Assembly: GCF_022965805.1 (NCBI RefSeq)
Contig: NC_133116.1
Coordinates: 5,270,001-5,334,000, forward strand
DNA length: 64,000 bases
Direction: 5' to 3'
Source of the DNA: Primulina eburnea
Taxonomy: Eukaryota > Streptophyta > Magnoliopsida > Lamiales > Gesneriaceae
Position 1 is the first letter of the stretch. Every line of letters starts with the position of its first letter. This document shows positions 13,301 to 23,733 of the stretch, in pieces. Below the pieces are notes generated by a model. The model did no database searches. It saw only the letters and a program-made list of their open reading frames with translations, and was not told the origin of the DNA. The position numbers were made by a program, and so were the translations under genes.

Positions 13301-16300
13301 TGCCACCCGCGGCACAGTCATCTTCGTAACAGCCCATTCCACCTTTACCACCATGACCGCCGCCGCCGCCAATGCCAGTACTCGAGACGTTTCCTTGACC
13401 AATGCCACCAATGCAGCCTGCACAGAGAGCAAACTAAAAAATAATCGAAATTGTGGCTGATGTGATTCCTGGGGTTTTTGATTGATTATAGATTGTCTCA
13501 AACAGAAATTTTTACAATTCAAAAATAGATTTCCAGCTATGCCTGTTAATTATCTACATGGAAAAGCAATAAAGATGTCACATGTTCAAGATTTAAAATC
13601 ATACCCATTCCAGATGTGCTAATGATTCCAGAGGAGGGAACCTTGATGGTTCTTGCTCTGTGAAAATGAACAACAGAACCTTCAACGTTTCCTTCAACAA
13701 GGATATCCTCCACACGACAAATCTGCATGCAACCAAAATACTAAAAATAAACTATCCCAGCAGAATATGAATGACAAATAAAAATAATAGGTTTTGAACA
13801 ACACCCAAGTGGAAAATCACAAAATTCACTATTTCCAAACAAAAGATGTGCACCTGTAGGGTAAAAGGCAAAGAAGAATTCACATTGCAATCTTCAGGTG
13901 GATGAAGTAGTTCAGTAGCACAAACTTGCGACTGACAATCTAGTTTCAGCGTTCTAAACAAGAAACAAAAAAATGAATTGAGCAAGGTAGACTGGCACAT
14001 TTCTGCTACTGATTAAATCGAATTCAAAGCATAACTTACAAAGCATCTCCAGAGGCATTTTTCAAAGGACCGCGGAGAATAGACCCAGGTCCAATCTTCA
14101 TTTTAACATGATGAAAATACAGAACAACCCAATTAATTCAATAATATCCGTTGCATGCACAACCTAAAGCTATACTTCATTTATCAAATAACACAAGAAT
14201 ACTCATTCAAGATCATGTGCAATATTAATGTTCCAGGAGCCAATACAATTTGGAAACAATGTCTGCATGAAAAAAATCTTGCACAAGACAATGCACTTAA
14301 ATGCAAAACGCGCTAAAATAAACCCACTAAACCAGTTACATGTATGTAGGTATAAATACACGCAACGGAAAATTTTTAGTACTTTTGAGTACTCTGAATT
14401 ATGGTGGCAGATGAAAAAACAATACACTGGTGCATACCAATATGAAACGAAATGGAGGACATCCTAACAGATAAACTGAGAAATCTTGTGATAGAAAACA
14501 TAACTAGGCCATGAAAACAAGGACATTAACGAACAATTAGTACAGAGGTAAAGTGGGATATACGCCAAACACAGAAGAAGAATTGACAAGCCCAATTGTC
14601 AAAGTAAACAAAGTTCACTGTTGACAAAAAATTAAGATAACAGTAACATTAATGTCCAGAAACCAGCAAAGTGGCCAAATATAATATGGTAAGATAAAAT
14701 TACAATTTAACCACGAAAATAATAATGTTAAGTTGGACCAGACCAAATGAATTTGAAGCACACAGACCAGAGAATTTTAGAAACAGAGCAAATAAAAACT
14801 AAGAAATATCTTGTCCCATTCATATCCAGAAACATAATCATGAGAAAGGTAGTCAGTTTACACTTGCCATAACAAGAAGCAAAAGTAAAGGGGATAGAAA
14901 TCTAATTCTGAATAGAACCTCCTTTGAGAGATATTTAAGCGTGGATTTTTAAACATCAAAACAAAAGGTGAAGAAAATATTTTTTTACTCACATTGACAC
15001 TATAAAACAAGGATAACACAAGATGTTGTGCTTCAATACAATCTCCAGATCCTGACAAATTCAATAAACCTTGCCCATGAACTCCTAAGTTCGCATTAGA
15101 ATGGATGAGGGATGATTCCTGCAAAAACATTACATAGACAGTAAATTACTGGTATATAAGAAATTTTCAAACTTTAACGTAACGCACAGCTGGTAGTTCA
15201 CCTTGAGAACAATGAGATTACTAGCCTCGAGTAAAGAGGTCTCGACATTTTCGTCTCCACCACCATCTATCAGCAAACTTGAGTTCCACATTAGAAACAT
15301 TTTAACAGACATGCGAAGGGCACCAAAAACCTGTAAATGATGTGGAAATGAAAATATAGTGTGTTTTCCAGACTTTCCACCTGATAAATGAACCATGACA
15401 AAGAAGGGAAAAAACTGGCATAAACCTAACATCGCTCAAAGAATGGAACACTAAGCCGAAAAACAAATCAATTATACAAGTATTCATAACATAAATCATT
15501 CATGGAATTTAGCCCGGAAAGCAAACAAATAAGGCTCTTCATGCATATTACACAATAAACTTAAATAAATCAGACAAACTGCCACTTACTCTAATTATAG
15601 AATCACTCATCAAAAGCTCTTCTGCCAACAGTTCAAACTCCGACATAGAATAATGTGCAAGTCCAAAGCTCAACGCTGCTCCAGCCAAGAGGCTGATTTG
15701 TCCTTGAACCTTATGACGAATACACAAAGCTGATTTAGGTAAATATAACAGTAGATATAACTAGGCAGTGGTTTTAAGAACAAGTTCATAGCATATTTTG
15801 TAAAAATAAAACCACATGCAGGAAAAAATACATATTGATGCAGAACATATGTAATGACCCGAATCTTTGTTTTCAATTAAGTATTAATTAAGAGATAATG
15901 ATTTGTTAATTAAGTATTATTAAGGAATTGATAATCCGGGATTAAGCTGTTGGTATCCACCGAATTTAAAAAAAAATGGATAATCCGATCTATCTCTGAT
16001 TACATTATCTCGAGAAATCCAACTAGACCAATGAGGTTCTGACACGTGGCAGATAAGATTGTTTCGGATTTTGTGAACTAGTCCAGTTTCAGCCTATAAT
16101 TGGAAGCCGATTCTTTTGTTTCCTTCACCGCATTTCTTCAGAGAGAGAGTTCTAGTTATCCTTAGGTTTTCTAGCCAGTATCGAGGGCACTTTGGTGTCG
16201 AGAAGTTTCGGAGCTAGTATCGACTCGAGGAGGGGTCGGTGAACTGAGATCGAGACATCATCAGCGGGCTAACGACGGACGCAGGTATAACCCTAAATCC

Positions 16301-19300
16301 TTAGATAGTGATTTAAGGATCATTAGGGAGATCTTTGTAGCATGTTTGATCTGGTTTGTTAGTGATTTCTTTATGTTGGTATTGTCTAGGTTCAGAGCTT
16401 TCTGTCAGATTGTTTTAGTGAGGTACGTGATGTACTGACTGAGATATCCAAGCGTAGTATACACACTTATATGCTGCATATTTATCTGTTGCATGATACA
16501 TGTTTTACTGCTTTGGCATATTATGCATGACATATCATGTTGAGCCTGATATCGTTTGAGATATACCTCGTTTGTTGGGGCCGCTCAGCCCTATTCTGTA
16601 TTGTGGACGATGGGGCATCGAGAGCTACAGTGTCCAACGGGACCCGCGGGCTCTGATGACCTGGACATTGCAGGTCCACGTCTTGACGATGAGTGTGGGA
16701 GCCAAAACATGCCTAGGGCAGATCAGAGACTACACACTCAGGCGCCTCTAGACTGAGCATGAGATTCTTGACTTGATCCTTGATATCCGAGCATATTGCA
16801 TTTTGCATGCATCATATCAGTTTATATACTCGTACATTCTCGTATTGGGCGATTGTCGCTCACGTCCTTGTTTTCATCTTGGGCACCCCATTCCACGGGG
16901 CAGGTCTTAGGTTGGACGGTTCGGACGACCAGGGCAGTGGCTAGAGCAGTTGGGTTTCGGTGGTGATCCAGTGGAGGTTTCCTGTGGTTTACTGTATTTT
17001 CGTTCAGGGTTATGTTTTGTATTTGTTATGGTTGTATTAACGTTTAAGACTGCTGTTATTGTTTTGTTTCCATTTGGGTTGTAAGATGATTAAGTATTTG
17101 GTTTCCGCTGTTTAATTGTTGGCATTAAGTTTAATGTTGCATGTTTATTAGTCTGTTTAGTAGTGGCTCGAGTAAGGGCGCTACAACATAAATAAGAAAA
17201 GATAAGAGACAACATTTGAATTTAGATTTGATGTGACTTAAAATAATTTATGTCCTGGACTGCCCAATTTTCCAGCTCAGGAAAAGGAAGGGTATCACTG
17301 TTTGCTAGGCAACTGGCAAATGGACCAGGTGATGCTTCCACAAACCTTTGAGCTTTTATTATCAGGGAATAGAAACATTACAAATAAACCCCAAGGATTG
17401 AAATCTATTGCTGTCATTTCAAACATATTTATGGTTACAAATACATGATTCTGAATGTGCCTGTGTTGTCAGGTTGCACATCCATTAGGAATTACCTAGT
17501 ATCTGAAATAATGAGAATTAAGTTTCGCTAACCTGAACGCGACTCCACAACAAGGGAACAGCTGCCTTAGCATGGTTCTGGATGTAGACATTGGTCAAAA
17601 ATGGTTGAGGAAAATCCATAAGCAAGGTGTCTGTATATGTTGATTTGTAATGATTGCTGACAGTGAGGCTGCGAGGAACAGTGTCATAAAATGTACCCGC
17701 GGCACCAGCATTGGAAGGACAGCCAAGACTACTTCCTCCTGCATTAATAAGGCATGTAACTCAGTTTTTCAGTAACCTAAAAAGGTTACTTTATAGCCCT
17801 AATGACAAAATTGTACAAGCTAGATGCAGCTACAACCAGCAAGCCCACCAGAATTAAGATTAAGACAAAAAAACACTTTGTCAGCAACTGGGTCCTAATC
17901 TACCTCTGCATTACACAAATATTAACTTTAATCAAATACAAGAAATCAAAAAAGCACCAATAGTTGTCACCATACGACCAACGTTCAAATATCAGTGCCA
18001 TCTATCCCTCTGAGCAACCTTATCTAATCCCTGCCCTCTCCCGAGGGATAAAAAGCTAAGATAGAAAATATCGCCACTATTTTATAGGGGAAAAAAACAT
18101 GGAAACATTTAACCTTTCTAACTAACCCAGATCATGTCGAAGAAAGTAGAACATCATGCAATACAAAAAAGAGGACATTTGTCAAAGAAAAGATGAAATT
18201 TTCTTAAAATTAAAACTAAAAAGATAATCGAAGGGATAAAATATCACAGGTCATCATACCGTGCACGGATATGACAGGTTCATCGTGCCTACTGAATATA
18301 TCAACGGACACTCTACCACCACCACCTCCAGCAAAACCGTTACCCCCACAAGCACTTATTCTACCTATCCCAATCCTGCACTTTAAAAGAATAATTTGAT
18401 TACAATCCAATCAAACTCAAACCTGTAGCAACCTTCCTCTGGCTTCAGATACCTTATACTTTATCTAATACAACCAGGTGGAAGAATAATACAGTAAAAT
18501 CTGAACGATAAACTGAAATAATGCATAAAAGGGAAAAAAACATCATAGCACATTTCTTTAACTTTAGACTTTAACATTAAACTGTAACAGTAGATCGGAC
18601 AAAAAATTACATCTTATAAGCCTTGATGTAGATGCTACCTCCAGACCCGCCTCCACCTTTATTACCTCCATCTCCTCCATCTGCCAAGACACTGCCATTT
18701 ACCTCCAAGAGGGATTTAACTACAATCATTACCCTCCCACCTCCACCACCTCCATAGTCAACCTCCCTGCTCGTTGTCCCACCTCTACTACCATAACTCC
18801 ACGGCTTCTCCAAGCTTGACCATGAATAAGCATCCCCGCCCCACACATCTTCCGCAAGCTTACTCTCATCATTCAAACACGCCGCCCCTCTTCCCCCGTG
18901 CCCCCCTCCCGCTCCATCCAACCCCTGTGGAGTCCCACTTGTCTGAGGCGGTGGCAAACCTGCCAACCCGGTGGTAGTCACAGCAGAACCGTTGCCGAAA
19001 CTTGCATTTCCTGCAACTAATTGAAATGTTCCAGTGATTATGGAAGAATTTTGGCCTAACGTGAAGTTCCCCGTGACGTTAATGGTAAGCTCGCATCCCG
19101 AGAAGGACGAACAGTTCAGAGTAACATTTGGCAAAATCACAAAATTACCATCCCCTTCTATGTACACATTCTTCGACAAATTCAGATCGGACACAATCTG
19201 GCAAGTCGTATCCAAAGAACCAACCCCACCTAAATCGTACTCACATGACAACGACGGAGGGTGCGGCGGCGGAGGAGGAGGCGCCGGTGGCGTATAGTCC

Positions 19301-19464
19301 TGGTGAAACAACAGCACATCCGAATCCATCTCGTCAAAATCCGAGCCCGCGTCAGCAGACGACACCAGAATCAAACTAGGGTTTGCGAACACACTCAGTA
19401 GTAGCGCGAACACCACCACTACCGCGGGACGTGAAATCACATAACAAACACCGGAAACAGCCAT
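4365..19464 (-). CDS. Large glycine-rich secretory/membrane protein, 22 exons, 1,443 aa
   Basis: Exons (- strand, 5' to 3'): 18611-19464, 18260-18375, 17533-17738, 15590-15709, 15202-15330, 14993-15118, 14040-14095, 13854-13953, 13605-13722, 13208-13417, 12320-12638, 10661-10754, 10152-10260, 9670-9941, 9408-9535, 9043-9277, 8522-8710, 8110-8399, 6905-7094, 5096-5338, 4599-4678, 4365-4512. They sum to 4,332 nt with every phase consistent, stop TGA included. The protein has a signal peptide (about 1-37), a proline run, and an ectodomain rich in glycine blocks and N-glycosylation sequons (to about 780). A Cys-rich GCC2/GCC3-like module (CPKGLYGIFCEECPVGTYKN, about 800-850) precedes a transmembrane helix near 887-910. 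A conserved region with WSWQQWRRR follows, then a cluster of helices near 1290-1390, ending DLFWQS. From memory it matches the Arabidopsis At5g11700/At5g47020/At4g32920 family, sometimes mislabelled 'ephrin receptor-like'. Its function is unknown. Confidence 0.9.
6841..6910. repeat. 35-bp tandem duplication containing a 5' splice site
   Basis: Two units, 6841-6875 and 6876-6910, differ at two positions near their 3' ends. The second contains the donor of glycine-rich gene exon 19 (minus strand CATCAG|GTATCT, exon end 6905). The first carries a second donor-like CACCAG|GTATCT 35 nt further into the intron. Confidence 0.85.
11692..12134. mobile_element. hAT-like non-autonomous element (443 bp) in intron 11 of the glycine-rich gene
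   Basis: The element begins TTGGGGTGCAAG and ends CTTATGCACCCTA, giving short terminal inverted repeats around GGGTGCA. It is flanked by a perfect 8-bp target duplication, ATTAGTAA, at 11684-11691 and 12135-12142. The interior is rich in CTCGAG/GAGCTC palindromic words and has no transposase. Termini and 8-bp duplication point to the hAT superfamily. Confidence 0.8.
15850..17185. mobile_element. Solo LTR (1,336 bp) in intron 3 of the glycine-rich gene
   Basis: The block starts TGTAATGACCCGAATC and ends GGGCGCTACA, so it has TG...CA ends. It is flanked by a perfect 5-bp duplication, ACATA, at 15845-15849 and 17186-17190. It is more GC-rich than the host intron and has no gag or pol reading frame. 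This is the structure left when two LTRs recombine and delete the internal region. The start resembles Ty3/gypsy LTRs, but family assignment is a guess. Confidence 0.85.
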
Positions 19465-19860
19465 TGGAAAACAACAAGCTGAGAATAGTCATCACGTCAC
19501 ATCATGCGGTAGCAACTGGATGCAGCGAAGATGAATTCCATCTGCTAAAGCACTTGAAATCGAAATTAAAAAAAAAAAAACCACCTGATAAAACTCGAGT
19601 GCTTGCAACTCCAGCCCCACTACACGTCTTGCGTACAATCTATGTATAGATTCGCATAAATTGGATTGGGGTTGAATTGGGAAAGAAAAGGGCAGTTGAG
19701 AAAGAGAGGGAGACAGAAGACTATAGAGCGAGAGAGAGAGAGAGATTACGTAAGCGAATATGAAAACTGGGGGGGTTAGGTGGTGGGTTTTGTTTAATCT
19801 GGCGAGAGAAGGTGGTAGAAATCTAGAAAGAACCACTCCTTTTCTTTTCTTTTCTTTTTT
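19465..19860 (-). promoter_or_regulatory. 5' leader/promoter region of the glycine-rich gene
   Basis: Sequence upstream of the ATG at 19464 (- strand). It includes a (GA)n/(CT)n microsatellite at about 19727-19746 and a purine-rich tract at 19830-19860, i.e. CT-rich on the sense strand, as is common in plant leaders. An open frame at 19492-19836 has low complexity and no recognisable family, so I treat it as leader. Confidence 0.45.
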
Positions 19861-19956
19861 TTACTGCAGCAGCCTCTATGAAATGAATGATAAATGAAAA
19901 CATTTTTTATAAAATAAAATATAATAAATATTTATGTTTATATTTACAAGATAAGA

Positions 19957-20122
19957 TATCACGAATCACGAATCTTTAGTTGTGAAATGAATCAACCCTA
20001 CCGATATTCACAATAAAAAATAATACTCTTAGCATAGAAAGTAATATTTTTCATGGATGACTCAAATAAGAGATCCGTCTCACAAAATACGACCCGTGAG
20101 ACCGTCTTACACAAGTTTTTGT
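19957..20122 (-). mobile_element. Copy of the ~182-bp GAGACGGTCTC repeat, inverted
   Basis: Reverse-oriented member of the family described at 55891. It reads TCAACCCTACCGATATTCAC, then CTCTTAGCATA, then GATCCGTCTCACAAAATACG and ends near CACAAGTTTTTGTC. I could not find its target duplication. It is the only copy here in this orientation. Confidence 0.7.
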
Positions 20123-20675
20123 CTATAAATAATTAGAAATTGGTGGGGTTTGTATAGATAAATAACATTGTGATTATTAAAATATTTGAATAAGACGTTG
20201 TATAATATTTAATAAATTTTTGGTTTGATCTATCAAATTTGAGATAACATGTTAAATTACGGTTACGTCATTTTTTAAAAATTAATTAATATGACTAAAA
20301 TTAACCAACTCATTATATTATTTTAAATAAATTAACATAATAATTCTTCAAAATATTACTATCGATGTTAAATTATTGATTATTTTTTAATTAAATATGG
20401 TCGGGAATAATTTTGTCGCTTGTGTACACTTGGAGCTCAGCTAGGGGATCCAGCGACGGAGCATTTTGTACTATGATAGTTGCATATAAAGTTGACAATA
20501 ATAAAAACATCTGCGCCATACATAAATCGACAAGAGTCATGGCACTGACTCTGTATGAATTCGCCACACCATTTAACTTCATTTACCAAGCCATGTTGTA
20601 TTTACTAATTTCATTTCGTTTATCAAAGGAATGAAATTGAGTGGTACGTGCGGATTCAACGTATAATATGTAGTA
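20123..20675. other. AT-rich spacer
   Basis: No gene or clear repeat seen. Two complementary open frames (20391-20582 and 20413-20634) show no family resemblance. Confidence 0.4.
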
Positions 20676-22733
20676 GGGTGTATTTAATATAGAGATTTAA
20701 TGATTTTCAATGATTTTTTTTAAATGTTAGATTTCCATGGATTTGGTAGATTTTTATTGACATTTGTAGAATCTCACAAATTTGTAAATATGATTCCATG
20801 GACTTTTGTAGATTTTTTGCAAGATTTTGATAGATATTTGTAGATTTTTGTAGATTTTTTGCAAAAAAAATTACAATTCAATTTAACAAAATCAAAATTT
20901 CATATATATTATTTCTTCGAACTAGTAATTATTTAACATAAATAACATCTCCACTTTGAAATAAATTTACTTATTTAAAAAGTAAATATGTTTATATATG
21001 AAATAAATCACAATCAATTTATCAAAATTAAAATTTCAATCCCCATGTCTATTCAACATGCATAAATAATTAATCAATAAAATTTTAATTTATAAGCATA
21101 TATAAATAAATTTAATCAATATAGATAAATAGCTAATCAAAACATTATGAAATTTGATAAATTTTAAACAATTTTTTATGAAAAAATCTAAGGTTCGTTA
21201 TTGTGAATATGATTAATGTCACTCCACATTCTGTTTGCTATAGTATCTCTCCATGCATTTACATTTGCTCGTTGTTGTTCTTCAGTGCCAAATATTTGAT
21301 CAAAGTTGTTATCCTCGTAAACTTGTTCTGATGAAGGTTGTGGAACTTCATTCTCTGGTTCAACTGGAAATTCATCGAAGAAAATTGTGCAATCCGGCAC
21401 AAGCCAATACAAGCTTCGCCTGTGTTGTATATGGAAATGGAGGAGCAGTTTTGAATATTTTGAACCGCGCTTTAAATATACCGAATATCCTTTCAACGAC
21501 GTTTCTCAAAGAGGCATGACGAAGATTGAACAACTCTTTTGGGAAGCATTGGTTTTCTCCTAGATAACGCGCCTTCTTTCAAGGCTATGGAGAAGCATGT
21601 GTGTTGTGTATTCAAATATATATTATTCATTCATATGCCATTATATTTTGGAAGGTGAGGAGCGAGATATAGATGCATATAAAAATTTATTTTAAGAAAA
21701 CAAAGCCTCATCATATGATGCATTTCCTCCTCACCTTCCAAGATATAGATGCATATAAAATTAAAATAGATTTTTATATCCTAATTCCTGACCATTGTGA
21801 AATCATCCGCTAAGATTGAAAGATAGGACATAAAAACTGTTACTATCATTCAAAAACTGATAGGACATAAAAACTGTTACTATCAAGTGATAGGACATAA
21901 AAATTGTTACTATCAAAATTTCACATAATTATTTGAAATATAAAATATCCTGACATAAGACGAACTATAATATATGAATCCCATTTTATTTTCCCATCCG
22001 TAATAACAATCATTAAGAATTATTGAGAAGATAGAAAACCAGGTCCAATGGCCCCGACGTTATTTCCCTCCAAGAAATTAGTATACCAACGACCAAAAAG
22101 CTTCTCATATCTTTTCAAATTTTTGTCGTTCTAGTATACAGATGGGGTGATACATTTTCAAGTGTTCTTTCAAATGACGCCATCTTTTTTTCTCTCAGAT
22201 TCGTGGAAAATCCATCAACTCACCATGATTTGAATACATAAAAATCATAATATATTTTTTATCAAATCAATAACGATTCAAGAAAAGATTCATACCTTTG
22301 AAATTTGGAGAAACCCTCGATTTGTCTTTAGAGAGGAGAAAACACCGTGTTTTGAGTGAGAAAGAGAGATATATGAGTGAGAATGAGAAAACGTTGTTTT
22401 TTATTCTATTAAAAGTCTACCAAAATCTCTAAGGTGAGTAGAAGACAATTTTTTAGTTTTTATAGTTGTACATTTTGTTTTAAAGTTTGTACATAGAGAA
22501 TTATATTAGAATCATTATAAATCTATGGAAATATTGGATACTTATAGATTTTTATAGATTTTTAAAAAGTCAAGTTTGAATACCACTATACTTTTCATGA
22601 CTCTAGAAAAATCTAATTTGGATACCACAAAACTTTTATAGAGTTTATAAAAGTCTATGTTCAATACCTCTAAACTTTTAAACTCTACAAAAATCAATAA
22701 AAGTAATTAAATTTCCAAGGTTAATATACCCCC
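20676..22733 (-). mobile_element. PIF/Harbinger DNA transposon, internally degraded (~2.06 kb)
   Basis: The ends are GGGTGTATTTAATATAGAG and, reverse-complemented from the right, GGGGGTATATTAACCTTGG. Both are followed by T-rich sequence with ATTGATTTT or similar, and both are flanked by the 3-bp duplication GTA. On the minus strand around 21390-21580 the translation contains NLRHASLRNVVERIFG, then KARFKIFKTAPPFPYTTQAK and LACAGLHNFLR. This is the C-terminal part of a PIF/Harbinger (HARBI1-like) transposase. A stop follows LHNFLR, and the related frame at 21188-21496 carries the family tail (RDTIANRMW). Most of the transposase gene is missing, so it cannot be autonomous. Confidence 0.8.
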
Positions 22734-22744
22734 GTATATATATA

Positions 22745-23590
22745 TGTTCAGTAGGCACGATGAACCTGTCATCGCATTATAATGATCATGTCTTGATGTA
22801 CTATTCCACCAACAAGAAAACCCAAACAAGTAAGACAAAAAATTATATTATTATTGACTTGATATCCATTGCATTGAGTTTGAACATGCCATCATTGACA
22901 TAAACTTTGTCCACAAAAATTCCATCATTAGACATAACAACTTTATATGATTCAAAGACAATGTAAAAAACATGCTAATTTAAAATTGAACGGGACACTG
23001 AGTTATTTCGAACCTCTGACACATACAATACATCGTTGAGAGTCTATTGCTCCTTGATATCAGAAATAACATATTTTCCATATACAAAGTTTCACCAGTA
23101 CCAGATCTGAAAATATATCCTCATCGGAACACACAATGCGAATCACACCAGTATCAATCTACCACTCCATTTGATTTAAACCCTCTAGTTCACATCGGAG
23201 ATAACGACGGAATAATTCATATTAAAAAATGCTTGGGATATGTTCTCGACGATATTCGCCTCCTTTGTTTCTTTGGTTTTTGGCACTCAGAAGCCTTATG
23301 ACTTTGATTGCTACAGTTGTAGCATTTATGAAGAAATTTAATTTTGAATGCATCTTTCTTGGGGTCTAAACTTGACACTTATACCAACCGACACAATCAT
23401 TTTTTTAGATTCTGAACTCTGTTCATACTCGACGATATTAACCTTAGTCATAGTAGGACCCAAAAACATTCAATCGTGTACCTTATTGTTTTATTCAATA
23501 TGAAGTGTAATAATCAGTTCATCCACATTTATCTCATTTCATTTATGTTTCAGATGATGCTTGAAATCTTTCTTATCCGAAGATAGTTTT
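22745..23590 (-). pseudogene. Ty1-copia gag-pol remnant
   Basis: Minus-strand translation around 23260-23330 gives a CCHC zinc knuckle, CYNCSNQSHKASEC. Upstream, near 23480-23550, is a gag-like stretch with INVDELIITLHIE. Downstream, near 22870-23040, are LNDVLYVSEVRNNSVS and a word close to DGIFVDKVYVNDGMFKLN, typical of the segment between the protease and integrase of copia elements. Order and strand agree with gag then pol. Stops and frame changes interrupt it and no LTRs were seen, so it is a dead fragment. It ends about 150 bp before the PTAC3 start codon. Confidence 0.75.
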
Positions 23591-23733
23591 TCAATAATAG
23601 CTACTCCTAGAAATGTTTTCCATGGAATATCCACAAGTTGACCCGACCCAAATAATTTCCAAATTCAATTCCTCCCCTGTTTCCTTTTACCCCTCCCTCC
23701 CTTACCAGCTTATCCACTCGGGAAAAAAGGGTA

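Noticed and set aside
18774..19379. Open frames on the + strand opposite the first exon of the glycine-rich gene
   Set aside because: Shadows of the Gly/Pro-rich coding strand, which lacks stops in antisense.
19492..19836. 114-codon open frame upstream of the glycine-rich gene
   Set aside because: Low-complexity Leu/Ser/Pro sequence from a CT-rich leader, no family resemblance.
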